From Semisulcospira habei (Eukaryota; Mollusca; Gastropoda; Semisulcospiridae), in the NCBI GenBank assembly GCA_036245525.1, contig BTPG01000002.1:168684625-168748624 (forward strand): 64,000 nt of DNA, written 5' to 3'. Below the pieces are notes generated by a model. The model saw only the letters and a list, made by a program, of their open reading frames with translations. It was not told where the DNA came from and searched no databases. This document shows positions 37,980 through 49,784 of the stretch, in pieces; within the stretch, counting starts at the first letter, position 1; every line of letters begins with the position of its first letter. The translations under genes were made by a program, and so were the position numbers.

Positions 37980-39558
37980 GCTGTATAAGTTGTGACGCAT
38001 AACCACCTCCGAGGAGAAGAGCGGCTGCCTGAGGCGATCTGAGGCGATCTGAAGGGACGGAAGTCCGCACATGGCTGTGACGTAGGGGGCAGGCGGGGAC
38101 GTCCAGTGACAGGAGCGGGCAGCCACGCCTGGAGGGCGGGTGAGGGGAGGGACTACCAGGACGCAGGGAGAGATGCAGGGCCTTGCGGGCGGCTGAAACC
38201 GGGAGGAGACGAAGCGGGTGGGCCAGAGGTCCCTGTACGCATCCTTCACTGTCTGCCAGGCAGGACGAAGCGCAGCGTTTCGCAGAAAGGGGCCAGCCGC
38301 AGCAGTCTGCGTAGGTTCGGCGGCACCGGTCATGATGTTGACGGAAGCGTGGTAAACCACCGGGGCAGCCAGGGCTAAGGCGAGGACGTTTCCTAACAGC
38401 GGAGTGAAACGACGGGCGCCAGGCCTCCTCCACACGAGAGACGACAGCTTGCGTAACCATGTCGAGCAATCCTGCACAGGCGAGGCGTTGCGGAAGAGGG
38501 ACGCCGTCCGAACCAGAGGGGGTGAGAAGCAACGCCTCGAAGTCCATCTGCGCGTGACTGCGCCAGGGGGTCCACAAGGTCGAGAGCGTCCTCTTGGGAG
38601 ACGAGGAAGGGCAGGCTCTAGGGGGAAGAGACGAAGCGACGAGGCGCACCGAAGCGGAATCGTCCTGGAAGCGCTGAGGGCGTCATCATCCTCGGGAGGC
38701 ATGAGAGGCGGCGCTGAGGGTGCCAGGCAGCGGGCTCCATAGCGAAGCGAACCCGAGGAGAGCGATGGCGAAGGGCGAGAGGGAATCCTCCGAGACGTGC
38801 GGGGAAGTCCGAGGCCAAGGTCAAGGCATCCAAGAACAAGGAGCCCGAAGCAGACCTGGTCGCCGGGTGGGGAGCGCAGGAACGATGGGCAGAGACCGAT
38901 GAGTGGGGCGGGCAACGACACTGAGGTCCAAGACCGTGGAGCCGCGGAAACAGCTGACAGGAGAGTGTAGTCCTTGAAGGAACGTGTCGACGTGCGAGCG
39001 GGTGTCCAAGGTCCAAGCTGTGCCCGTCCTGGAGCGTTCCAGGGGTTGCCTGTCGTGGCCGCAAGATGAAGCCGAAGGTCCGGCGTCGGGAAGGTGCGTG
39101 GTTTACTTCCTTGTCATGTGATGCTTGGGTTCAGTGCAAGGCAGGGCGAGCTAGCTCGCTGCAGACCAGGCTCGAGCGAGCGGGTGCGCAAGGGGGGAAT
39201 ACGTCCCCCAACATCAGGGCTTGGTAGCCGTTTGTTTTTCGCAAAGCGGGGCGAGCGGGCTCGCTGCGGACCAGACTCGAGAGAGTGGGTGCGCAAGGGG
39301 GGATCCCTGGTAAGCTGTCCCCCAACAGCAGCATGGTTGCGTCTTCGTTGGTCAGGGGCCGAGGCATGCGTGAGGCTGCGGGACGGCAGTGGACGTTCAC
39401 GCCGATAGCAGCTCCAGAGCTGGGACCAGCTCCTCTACCAAGGGCGCGCGGACATCACAGGTGCGGCCGGAGGCACAACAGGAGCAGGAGGGGCACACTG
39501 CATGTATAGACTCGGCCACAGGAAATCGCCACATCGGGTGCAGGTGCAGACTTGACAA
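37980..39558 (-). pseudogene. gag remnant of copy F
   Basis: It starts at an acceptor (TGTTGCAG) followed by codons for 'CQVCTCTRCGDFLWPS'. A shifted 'CPSCSCCASGRTCDV' comes next, then basic and core fragments down to about 38000 ('VVYHASVNIMTGAAEPTQT'). An approximately 110-base direct repeat (about 39135-39225 and 39240-39330) lies in its first part. Confidence 0.75.
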
Positions 39559-40307
39559 CTGCAACATCAGATCAGAACAAGCACCTATATAGCGTCCCAG
39601 TAGCCCATTCTACGGCCTCTTAATGGGGACGGCACACGCCGCCGGTCTCAGCTGCTATGGACAGTGCTTATAACAAGCCAGGGCCTTCCTATTGGGATGC
39701 TTGTTATCATATGTATAAGCGAAAAGAAGGACTATGGTGAACCAGAAGGTGCGTGTCATTTTTATTTAGTTATAGCACTGCAGAATAGTGGCTGACTACC
39801 CAAGAAATTAACGGTATAATAGTGTTACGCCAGCATGAAAGTGTGCTGTGCATAGGAGTGCAGAAGAAAACCTTCTCTTCCTCCAGTCCAAAGGCATGAG
39901 AAACACTGTGTATATATCTGAACATGGATACTAGCATGTCAGGATACATGGGTGTGCATGACACAGACATTCGTCTTAAAAACGCGACAAGCACACCGGG
40001 TGTCAAACAAACGTGGGTGCAAGCATCATGACCATAAAATGTGGTGTGTGAACACCAACATATGTATGTATACACCAGTGTGATTGTAAAAAATATGTGT
40101 ATCTATCACGTGGGTGAGTACACCAGAGTGTCTACAAGAAGTGAATGTGCATGCTGGTATGGGTGCGCAAGACAAATGGACACCATCATCAAGAAAACAG
40201 GTGGTCGTGGAAGCTACGTCGCGTCATGAGTGCACCCGAGCACGGAAAACACCGATAGTGATGCCAGCGCCAGAGGCGCCGGTCGCTGGCACACATCGAG
40301 ACCTTAC

Positions 40308-40315
40308 CTAGCCAT
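40308..40315 (-). pseudogene. gag of copy F, predicted 8-base first coding exon
   Basis: ATGGCTAG followed by GTAAGG. Splicing to 39558 (intron of 749 bases) gives Met-Ala-Ser then the first Cys of the cluster, in the right frame. It is the same design as copy B. Confidence 0.55.
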
Positions 40316-41279
40316 CTTGCAGAGGCTGGGGGAAGGGAATAACCTGACACGCAGAAGCGGGAATGCCACACCAAGGAGTCAGGGGCCGCACACGTCGGGC
40401 AAGGGCGCCGAGTCCGCGACGGAAGTCCCAGAGGACCGGAACACTGACGAACTTGTCCGAAGGCATCCAGAGAAGGACCACAGAAGTAACCACAGTTCAA
40501 AGCACCCGAGCGCAACACACCGCCGGGAACAGAGGCTCCAAGTCGCAGGCACAACCGGCGCAGAACCCTACACAGGCGCAGGGAAAGTGCAGAGGGCGAA
40601 CGCACGTCTGCTCTGCACATCCTACGCGCTAACAGAGAGCACCAGAGAAGAAGAAGCACCCAAGGAACAAAAGTCCAATGGCGCCGGGCAAAGGCTACGA
40701 GCACACAGCCAGAACCAAGTCTCTCAGGGCGCAGGGAACACGCCACACAACGCCAGCTGGAAGAAGCACACAAGTGGCAAAAGTCTAAGCCTCCGAGGCC
40801 AGCAAGAAAAACCAAGACTCATAGGTACAACCGGTGCAGAACCATACACAGCCATAGGCTCAACACCGCAGTAGGCTAACACACATCTGAACTCCGTAAG
40901 CTAAAGGAATGAACTGGGGTCTCGGCGCAAGCCAGTTACCCGTTTGGGGTGGGACAGGAGGCTACTCGGATGCTGGGTCACGGCACCCCCAGGTAGCCTC
41001 CCTTGGCCCAATAGGTACACATCGTAAGTTTTTGGCTAAAATTGTGTAAGTTATAGGTAATCCTATGTAGTCATGGCATCGGTAATGTTTTTGAAGAAAC
41101 AAGATGTGTAACTATGCATCTTTTCTACCAAGCGGTGTTGCCAGTGGTGTCAGCAACACTCGTATATATCCTCACGAGCCCCCACAAGTGTGGTGGCACT
41201 GAATGGATTCAACCCTAATTGCTCTGTAACAGTTACAGATATGTTGTCACATCTTGAGTCTTTTTTTTTTTAACGGCAG

Positions 41280-41596
41280 ATCCCTCGAAAAGGGTGTGGT
41301 TCTGTGGCCAGCAATTTACAGCTGCAGACATCACTCTGTGTATCTTGCTTGGTCGTCTGGACATTCTGGGATTAGGTGTGCGCTACCATAGCAGCGAGAA
41401 GCGACCGAAGCTGCACCTGTACTGGCAACATGCCCAGAAGCGCACCAGCATCAAACGCAACGTTGTGAACTCATCTTGTGAGGTGATGAAGATGAAGATT
41501 ATCGCCACGATGAAGACCGCTTTACCAATTGTGGGGGGCCTGGTTACAGTCGGGCTTGCTGCTGGCCTGGCATTCCTTTTCGTAACCAAACATTAA
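41280..41596 (+). CDS. GDAP1: GDAP1-like protein (first copy), coding exon 5 with tail anchor
   Basis: Acceptor TAACGGCAG, phase 1, stop TAA at 41594-41596. It encodes 'VWFCGQQFTAADITLCILLGR' (the GST C-domain core, like 'WLCGESFTLADVSLAVTLHR' of GDAP1) and 'EKRPKLHLYWQHAQKRTS'. The end is a hydrophobic segment 'ALPIVGGLVTVGLAAGLAFLF' followed by VTKH. This is a C-terminal tail anchor, as expected for a GDAP1 protein in the outer mitochondrial membrane. The five exons make 316 residues, slightly shorter than vertebrate GDAP1 (about 358). Confidence 0.93.
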
Positions 41597-41731
41597 CCCT
41601 TTTCATCCTGATACACCGATTGCTTGAAATAAATCTGACTGATAGTTCAAGGGTGGTGCCAGAATAGCTTGGCGTCTCAGGCGCCAAGCTTTTCTGGCAC
41701 CATCCTTGAACTAATTCGGTTGATCTATCTC
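41597..41731. repeat. MITE family 1b, starting at the GDAP1-like stop codon
   Basis: The TTAA at 41593-41596 contains the stop codon TAA. CCCTTTTCATCCTGATACACC then begins the MITE, with the hairpin GCTTGGCGTCTCAGGCGCCAAGC inside. The right end is replaced by the 1.38-kb repeat. Confidence 0.75.
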
Positions 41732-43116
41732 TTAAAGCGATTCTCCCCAGGTTTAATCATCTCAACACAGTCGGAGAACTGTCTGCAACAGATACTGCTG
41801 ACAGTATTATGTATTGGTCTTTATGTACTAACTTGGAACTTTATGATGTAAATACAATGCCAAATGTCAAAATTTATCGTTTGATGGGTGTGTTGTTTTT
41901 GTACCCGAGGGTGCAAATTATCGTCTGCATCGGCCTCGTTTTGAATTTGTGCATATTAACTAGCCTACGTCATAAGGTAGAACCCGATCAATCGATACTG
42001 CAGACGACGGAGGCGGTCATCGTTGTACGCGTTAGTGTAGACATGTACTGATGTTCTCCGGCATCCCTTTGACATAATTTTCCACGATAATGTAAAATAA
42101 ATTTTCCACTTATTCGCTATGCTGTCAAAATCAATGTGGGTTCCGCTTGACCTGCTGCCCTGAGTAACGGGCAAATCGTGCTGTGGGCGTGGCTTCAAGT
42201 TCTTCGACTCGGTCTCCGCGCCAAGCCGGCGACTGAGCCAGCGTCACGAAACAGAACGTGGTATTTCACCCACTTATACCCATTTCTGCATTGCAGTTTC
42301 ACATCACACACATCGAAGTCTACGTAACTGAAAGCATCTCTGGAAACGACAAATGCAACATCGCAGCAGAAACACTACATCTGTGAAGCGAGTGAATGAG
42401 AGCCCGCACAGACAAAAACGTGTCACGACCATCGATGTTGGCAGCCAGTGCCGCAATTTTGACACACAGGCCATAGTTGTCTGATCCTTGCAGCATAAAA
42501 TATGATGAACTAGCTCGTAACTTCATGATAAAACAGTTTTTAAATCTTGCAAAATCAGTAAGAGATAAATTCTACTGAAGATCATGAATTCTCAGTCTCT
42601 AGCGCTCGCGAAACTACAGGAAGATCGACAAAGATCATAACCGGATTACTTACTGTTTCACATAGCAAGAAAGCAACAAATTCCGGATGGGCGGTCAAGC
42701 CAAGCTCTATATTCCCTTGTCCGATGTCAGTTCTACTTAGGGGTATCTTGTCTCTCTTTCTCGTTCTTTTCTTCAATTACGAGTCTGTCATTGTCGGCCG
42801 GCGCGAGTCGACTGATACTTTCTTTTTTTCTTCGCTGGTTCATCTGACATCTTGTCTCTGATTGGTTATAATTATGCAGATGACCTAAGGTCGTATAGAA
42901 TAGTTATGACGTCAGCTACCTGATCGTCTATCGGAAGCAATCTTTTGACCGGGTCCAGCCGCACGATTCCGGTGGCCTCTTTCGCTTTCAACGGACGAAA
43001 GAAAGCATTTGGTGGGACAATAGGGTGGTCACTGTCTAAGTGGGTATGTATACTGAAGCCCAGTAAAAGCTTTTTGCGAACTGAAGCATTAAAAAAGGTC
43101 GGTCGTGCCCCTTTAA
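41732..43116. repeat. 1.38-kb dispersed repeat, copy 1
   Basis: Collinear with 59300-60657 in the same orientation, with scattered substitutions and small indels. It begins TTAAAG...CTCCCCAGG and ends GTGCCCCTTTAA, so the outer hexamers TTAAAG and CTTTAA are inverted. It sits just after the first gene here but inside intron 3 of the second gene in the other copy, so it moved independently of the gene duplication. I see no protein domain. Confidence 0.75.
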
Positions 43117-43673
43117 TCTGTAATTTAGCCTTCATAGGACAATAAGTAATTTTTAAAAAATCAGCCTCAGGATATAATGAGTTAAGTGCATTATATATTG
43201 ACTTGTAATCAATCTTATGATATATGTGGATTATGTGCAACAGGTCAGCCTTGGTATATCATGGTACCTCTGAGCTATATGGTCAGACTGTGATATCCTT
43301 CTCCCATGTTAATGTGGTGATGAATTTTTGTAAGATTGTGTTGAAAAACATCTAGGAAGTGAAAGTTCCTATGGCCAGCATCAGTCTTAGTTAGCACATG
43401 CATGTTCCAACTAAGGCTGACGTTCCAAAGACTTTGTTTACGAAATATCCACCTTGGAGCCAAAGGTATGTCAGCTTTACATCTAATTTCCTGACTTAGG
43501 CGCTTTATGCTGAGGTTGATCTGAAGGAGATTTTAGTAGTGGAGTTTGTATCTTACTATGCTGGATGCTCTATGCAATCCCCTTTTGTAATACTGCCAGA
43601 TTCCTAAATTTGTGTTCTACTGATAAACCTGGGCATTTCGATTTTGCCGTTTTGGTTTTGCATGTGATACTAA

Positions 43674-43761
43674 CCCTTCAGCTGTTGGTATAGCACTCTT
43701 TGTCAAGGTGATTCTTGTAATAATCACCTTGACAAAAAGCGCTATACGGACAGCCAAAAGG
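43674..43761. repeat. Palindromic MITE, family 2
   Basis: CTAA-CCCTTCAGCTG at the left, CAGCCAAAAGG-TTAA (43762-43765) at the right. The arms CAAGGTGATT and AATCACCTTG flank a short loop. Confidence 0.75.
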
Positions 43762-43953
43762 TTAACCTAGATTACTTCTTGCAGTCTGAGGATGTGAGCA
43801 GGGTCAGTCCGTGTCGGTAAGAGCCATGAATTCTCAGGAGCCCTGGCTGCCTGCAGTGGTACATAAGTCTATGCCTCATGTAAACAGAAAGGGCCAGAAG
43901 AAGACTGGCTCGACCCAGCAAAAAAGTGTCAGAACTTTGTTTAACACATTTAA

Positions 43954-44127
43954 CCCTGACCCGCTACAGCAGAAGATGGATCAACCACAATAATTTAAGG
44001 GCAGTGCCAGATTAGCTTGGCGCCATCAGGCACCAAGCTAATCTGGCACCACCCTCAATTATCATGGTCAATATATATATCTCCTGCAGTTATTAGTCAT
44101 AGCTGTTAGGGAAATGTGGCTGTGGGG
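43954..44127. repeat. Palindromic MITE, family 1, TTAA on both sides
   Basis: TTAA 43950-43953, CCCTGACCCGCTACAGCAG ... GTGGGG, TTAA 44128-44131. The hairpin around TTGGCGCCATCAGGCACCAA is clear. Confidence 0.8.
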
Positions 44128-44199
44128 TTAAATGGCATAAGGTGATTGATTAATCTTGAATGTAAATGTTGAAAATGGATGCTTTAATAGTTGACATGT

Positions 44200-44345
44200 A
44201 TTAGTGATGGTTCCCAGATGGGAACCACCTGGAGTAGAATCGAAGGAGAAGCACAGGACAGGAGTTGCTGGAGGTCTCTCGTCGACGGTCGACGGCCTAT
44301 ACCCGGGTAGGGGTGACAGGCGTAAGTAAGTAAGTAATGTATTAG
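44200..44345. other. Unidentified segment ending in GTAA repeats
   Basis: TGATGGTTCCCAGATGGG... through GGTGACAGGCGTAAG(TAAG)n. The terminal short tandem repeat suggests the 3' end of a LINE- or SINE-like element on the plus strand. No RT frame is seen. Confidence 0.35.
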
Positions 44346-44619
44346 TGAGTCGGTTATCAGGTCTAGTAGCTGCAAACAATGCGACAAACTCATAGTTCCA
44401 TGCATATTTGTATAGGTTATGCATAATGCCATTTGTTTGTTAGCCTATCTTGCAAACCTCCCCCAGCCTTTGTTTTCAGAGTGGTGAATGTGTATCATAG
44501 GTCAAATCTAACCCATCAGTTGTCTACAATATTCAGGTCATCCTCAGTACATTATTACACGCTCCAGTTTTTCTCAGTAATGGGTAAAGCTGGCACAGGT
44601 CTCTGGCTTTTCAGGATGC

Positions 44620-45010
44620 CAAATGAGCGAAAAGTCCTTCGGCTGATGTCAGCACTAGCTGGTCTGTGCGCGCACCAGCCAAGGCTGATGTCGGCCGAGG
44701 ACCTTTTGCCTACAAAGTGTTTTTCCTTCAAATGTCTGTGTAAATTCAGCGCTCCAGCAACATGATCACGAATAACGTGGTCTGACTTTGTGGCGTCTGG
44801 GTACCCCGAGATACTGGCGCTGGCCTGTATTTTAGGTACATGTACTTTTTGTAATCAGCAAAGAAGCCCCACCCCCCACCCCCCATGGAAATCCTGCAGC
44901 AAGTAAACATAGTTCTTTTCCCTTTAGCTGTAAGTAGCACTCTTTGTCCTTCAGGAACCACCTTGACAAAAAGCGCTACCAACAGCAACAGCCAAGGGGT
45001 TCACCGGTAT
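44620..45010. repeat. Further palindromes, including a family 2 MITE
   Basis: At about 44630-44712 CAAATGAGCGAAAAGTCCTTCGG-type arms face GGCCGAGGACCTTTTGCC. At about 44925-45000 CCCTTTAGCTGTAAGTAGC pairs with GCTACCAACAGCAACAGCCAAGGGG, a family 2 copy without clear TTAA flanks. Confidence 0.55.
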
Positions 45011-46098
45011 CAAATTTATTTACATTCACTAGGTAATGTGCTGACGTTGTTTGTGTCCCACAGATGATAATCTCTTTTGTTTTATCTTTAATGGTATATA
45101 CCGGTACCAATAATACACTTGTCCATTATTTTCTACCTCTATTTGCCACTACAGAAGCAGGTCACATCACACAGGCAGAACTGTGAGAGCCACAGAACAG
45201 CTCAAAATTCCCTATGCATGCACAGCTGTTTTTCCCCCATTTTTTTATTGCTACATTCCAGGCTTAATAGGTACCGCTGTACTATGCAATACTTCAATAA
45301 TTTGCAGCGTTATTCCAGCAACATTTTTTTTCTATCTCGTATACTGCAATCAGAAAAAGAAAATGCTCACTTTATATTGTTGTCTGCTTGTGCAGTGTGT
45401 TTGCCAAGAAATAGCATCTGAACATTGTTACAGTAAGATCTGTAGTTGAATGTCTTGCATTTTATCATAATGGTTGTCTCCCTTGAAGTTGATTCGCTGC
45501 TGATGAGCAGCAGTGGGTCAAATACCAAACAGATGACCTAACTATTACACGCTTGTGTGAGGTAAAGTGTTTGCTGTTTCTTCTTTAATTTTGTTTGAGC
45601 TTAGATTCTTGTTCACATTTGTTATGTTTGCACTGGGAGGAAGGGGCTGTATTATAATGTTTAGTTTTAGTCTCTTGGTGCCAGTCAGGGGAACAATTAC
45701 ACATATTTGAGTCTTCCATTTTGTACTGTTCTGTGCAAGTAGAACTATAGTGTTGTTGTTGTTTTTTTATTGTTTCCATGCATAGTCTGTGTTTTTCAAA
45801 CTTCTAATCGTTTATAAGAACAATTGTTTGTTTTTGTGCAATAATCTAAAAGAGCACTTTATTGTTTTTTTTTTTTTTTTTTGTACATGGCACATTAGAG
45901 CTATGCATGTAGATTGGATTGGTCTTGTTGATAATATTGATGTCACTGTGGTTAAGGTTGTGTGATACTGATGCAATATGTTTTGTCAGCAACACAGAAA
46001 TGTTATATAATGCAAAATTGAGAAGAAGTTGGGTTCTTTTCCTCAGGTTCTTGACAGTAGCATTGCATTGTTGAAGTTGCTCGATACAGGACTAGATA
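45010..46098. other. No gene seen
   Basis: AT-rich intergenic sequence with a poly-T run at about 45866-45882. No exon of the neighbouring gene families is recognisable. Confidence 0.5.

Positions 46099-46099
<1 letters not shown>

Positions 46100-46193
<94 letters not shown>
46100..46193. repeat. Microsatellite (AT)n
   Basis: About 47 uninterrupted AT units. Confidence 0.98.
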
Positions 46194-46194
<1 letters not shown>

Positions 46195-46202
46195 CAGTTT
46201 AA

Positions 46203-46500
46203 CTCTTTCACTATCAATGGATGCATATTGGGTTTTTTAATATCATAAATTAAACATCAAAGAGTCCCAGCCGTCCAGAAATATTTATACTCAGTGGTTT
46301 CAGCAAGAGGTATAGATCTTCATGAGCCCTCGCAGTTGCAGGGGCTCATGAGGATCTATGCACCTTGCATTTGGGTAGTGTTCAGTTTTTCCTTGTCAGT
46401 CAGTGGGTTAACTGCTGTAGCACAAGTGCAAACCCAAATGCAAGGAACACAGATCGTCATGAGCCCCTGCAATTGTGGGAATTAAGGATCTGTGATTCCT
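46203..46500. repeat. MITE family 3, one full and one partial copy
   Basis: Full copy 46203-46407 between TTAA 46199-46202 and 46408-46411, with hairpin GATCTTCATGAGCCC ... GGGCTCATGAGGATC. A second core (AGATCGTCATGAGCCCC) follows at about 46448-46495. Confidence 0.75.
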
Positions 46501-47052
46501 GCTGGCCTCGTTAACCTTTTTGCAGTCGGCATGTTTTGTCACAATGATTCCTGCAGGCAGAGTTAATATTTGTATGCCTCAGGCACATGAACATAGATAT
46601 AATGTAGCAGCTTACTGCTATTTAAAAAATCTTGTCTCTTTTTGTCTACCGTTTATTTTCTCAAAATCATTACCGACGGCATTACTACTAGGAATGCTTC
46701 GCTTAGCTTTCAGTTTTAGCCCAAAAAAACTCGTGTACCTGACGACAGGGGAGGCAACCACAAGGGGTGTCATTACCAGGATCCCCCCGAGTGGCCTTCC
46801 CTGCCTCCCTATCCAGTGGCGCGCTCACTGTTTCCTGCCAGTCTCTTCGCTTAGCTCACCAGGACAGACCGTGTGCACCTCGGGTGCTCCAGCTGTGGAT
46901 GGTGGGATTACCGTTGTGTACTCAGGATTCTTTGGATTATTTGTGTTATGGACATTCGTGGACGTGTGGTGCATTATGTTTGTGCTTGGATTACCTACGT
47001 GTTCTGTGGATTACTTGGTGTTGGGTTTTCTGTGGGATTACCGGTCTGAGCC

Positions 47053-47718
47053 ATGACAGGTAAAACAGCGGTTACTGCTTCCAGCTGGTTACGACCAGTC
47101 AGCGGCGGTGACCGGGCAGTGATGTATGCAAGCCGACCGGGAGCGCAGTCCCTCTTCGGAGGCTGCCTGCTTCTCACCGGTCTTCTTCTGTCCTTTGTTA
47201 CAGTGCTTAGGTAGGGACTTGCACCAAGTGTGGCGCCTTCCAGTGGCCTAGCGACAGCCATGATGTCTGCCTACCATGCTCGGGCTGCTCCTCCGATCAG
47301 ACAGGCGACAGTGCGTGACGTGGGAGGAAGATAGATGGTCACAGCTGTGGGCGTTTTCCCAGAGGGATAAACAGGCGCCTTGCACACAGCTGACGAACAA
47401 AGCAGCATCGACGATCATGAAGGGAAAAGCAGAGTCATATGGTCGGTGCCTCGGGCAGCGCTGCCCCGCCCTGAGCGGATGAATGAGCCTAGCAGCAGCG
47501 ATCGGGGCTTGCCCCCCATTCGGACCCAGCACCAACGGCTCCACCCCGCCTCGAAGAGGCCTGGGACATGCTCGACCGCCAGTGATGGGGTTCGCCCCTA
47601 GGCATGTGTCGGCTGAAGTGCGTCACTCATCATCTCTTTCCATTTTCAAATCCAAGCTTAAAACACACCTTTTCTCTGTTGCATATACGTAAAGACCATT
47701 TTGTCTGCCGGCTCATCA

Positions 47719-47760
<42 letters not shown>

Positions 47761-48480
47761 TTTTTGATCCTTGTAAATCAATGTATTTTTGTTGTGTGTG
47801 CTTGTTTTTGTATTTTTCTTTGTGTTTCATTACTGTAAAGCGCCTAGAGCACCTTGTTGATTAGGCGCTATATAAATTACCTTTATTATTATTATTATAT
47901 GGAGCTCGGTCCCCCCGCAGTAAAGATGTTGGGCCAGATTATCACCCAGATTATCAGACAGAGAGAGAGAGCCCAAGTGGGGGACCCACCACCCTCTGAG
48001 AGGCAAGTGCCTGCCAGCCTTAGGCCGGACCAGCGCTGTCACCGGGCCGCGTCTAGATGCACCTCTCAGTGAGGGACAGGAAAGATAGCCACGGCACACA
48101 CACAAGAGGGCGAGATTTCAGTCATGTGAGACAGAACACACGCAAGAGCTCCACCCCGCCTCGTTGAGGCCTCGGATATGCAAGACCGCCCTCGACAGGA
48201 TTCGTCCCCTGGGTACGCTTCGGCAGATGGAGCTCAGGCCCCTCGCAGTAAGGCGAAAGGTGAGATATGGGTTCGCTTCTCCCTAGCTGGCGTGGGATTT
48301 CCTCGAGAGGGCGACGCCTTCCATGAGCAAGTGTCTGGAGAATGCCTGGGACCTTTCAGCCTTGGCCCCTCGGTGCAGGACACGCACGCAGTGTTTAGGA
48401 TGGCGTACCACTCCACAGCCAACTCCTTGGCGGAGATCGCCGGTGGCGACTGGATACGACGGGATGCGCTTTTGTGACAG
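47053..48480 (+). pseudogene. gag remnant of copy E
   Basis: A start-like ATGACAG followed by the donor GTAAAA (47060) and an acceptor TTTGTTACAG ending at 47203 repeat the gag-intron layout. The Cys cluster follows ('CTKCGAFQWPSDSHDVCLPCSGCSSD' spans 47218-47298). The later core piece equivalent to 'AYHSSVNAM...RRDA' is at about 48405-48475. CTCCACCCCGCCTCG occurs on both sides of the LINE-like insert (47538 and 48149). Confidence 0.7.
47601..47905 (+). mobile_element. 3'-end fragment of a LINE-like element, inserted in copy E
   Basis: A short frame ends in 'SSLSIFKSKLKTHLF', the usual C-terminus of many invertebrate non-LTR RT proteins. A 3' untranslated region with GT/GA microsatellite, GTAAAGCGCCTAGAGCAC, GGCGCTATATAAAT and an (ATT)n tail follows. 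It is severely 5'-truncated. Confidence 0.7.
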
Positions 48481-49558
48481 GTTCCAAGCTCGCCCGTCTT
48501 TGGGGAAGACACAGCTGTGCAAGGCTCCGCGCGAGGACATTCTTCTGGGGAACCAACTGGGCAGATGGTAGGGTGGCAGCGCAGGATCCCTTGCCACCTC
48601 GGCAGGATTGTTCCCACTCGCTTCAGTCAGCGGCGGAGAGATGGGCTTTGGCTACAGCGTTGCTTGGTGATGCGAGAGCCCTGCCCAGAAGGAGACCACG
48701 GAGGTGGGCTGACGTCCTGACGCCCGACGGGCTATGATAGGCCCTTACGGATCCCAGACCCGGAGGCTAGGTCACGTCCAGTATCGGCTATTGGCGCTTA
48801 CTAGTACCTTCGGCCCTGCGCTTGCAACTACTTGGACGGTCAGCCCTCTGGAACCAGATGGTGAAGCCTGGGAGGACCCAGACTCCTGGCTGACTCAAGT
48901 CCACCGACGCGGATTCCCGGGCATTGGAGGCAAGTCCGACGGGGGACCAGCACGCAGAGTTGCCGCCTGGGCAGAGAGTGCCTGACTGATACCAGCCGGA
49001 TAGCGACGGGGAACACGCAGGCAGATACATCCGCTGGCTGGAGTGGAAGGCCGTGTGGCTGGCTCGCGTCGGATGGGAACATTGGCTTGTGCTACGGAAG
49101 GTACGAGTGCACTCTGGCTACTCGGCGGTCGGGGTTTCCTTCGTGTAGCACGTCTGCTGGTGGTGCAGAGATCAGGACAGCACTTGTCAGACACGGCGCG
49201 TCGGAGGTCAGCGCAACGTACGTGCAGATTCCCCTTGTGGCAGGGTCAGCGGCAGCGCAAAGAGTGTTACTACACCCGGCTGCCTTCCAGCTACTCTACG
49301 CGTGTGAGGAGACTCCGAGGATAGGCCGGTCCTCCTGTAGTGGAACAGGAAGCTGCTTCCTCTGTCGCCTCCAGACCAGATCCACAAGCCTGGGCCATGG
49401 ATGGGCTCCTTCGAGAAAAACGGACGCCTTGTGTATCCAACCACCAACGCATGTTGAACACACCGGTTTCTCTGTTCACCGAAGTTAAGCCATTTGGGGG
49501 CAGTTCATCCTTGGTTGCATGACCGCCTGGGAACAACAGGTATGGTTGACATCATCTT
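48480..49558 (+). pseudogene. RT-RNase H region of copy E, mostly lost
   Basis: Only scattered matches to the RT and RNase H of A can be placed by order (for example WLEWK-like codons near 49037). No RT motif is intact. I infer its identity from position between gag and recombinase remnants. Confidence 0.45.
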
Positions 49559-49560
49559 AA

Positions 49561-49768
49561 CCCTTATCTTGAATTCACCAGTGGGTGACGTACGTTCGAA
49601 TAAGAATAGTTAACGGGTAGCGCCAGAGTGGCTTGGCACTGCTAGGCTTCAAGCTAATCAGACCTAGCCTTCAAGTAAAGCCTTTGGGCTGTATTCTTCT
49701 TTTTCCTATAGTATAACCTGCAGATGGCTGGGTACAGATTGAAGCTGTTAGCCTCAGGTTGATATGGG
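49561..49768. repeat. MITE family 1b nested in copy E
   Basis: TTAA 49557-49560, CCCTTATCTTGAATTCACC ... GATATGGG, TTAA 49769-49772. It matches the units at 52489 and 52783. Confidence 0.8.
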
Positions 49769-49784
49769 TTAAGATGCGGCAGCG

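Larger units (their letters stand above)
36256..41102 (-). mobile_element. DIRS-type copy F, decayed and 3'-truncated
   Basis: A minus-strand element in intron 4 of the first GDAP1-like gene. The 5' end is at about 41102 (GGTAATGTTTTTGAAGAAAC on the plus strand). The leader, gag, part of RT, RNase H and the first third of the recombinase follow. Homology stops at about 36256 inside the recombinase, so the catalytic domain, ICR and right terminus are missing. Confidence 0.85.

Noticed and set aside
42872..43240. 122-codon minus-strand frame in the 1.38-kb repeat, partly shared by the second copy
   Set aside because: The second copy keeps only a short stretch in frame with breaks. The similarity is that of the DNA repeat and does not show protein-level constraint.
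44128..44424. 98-codon minus-strand frame with 'PGYRPSTVDERPPATPVL'
   Set aside because: It looks slightly protein-like and may come from a transposon, but I cannot tie it to a family and the frame spans a MITE end.
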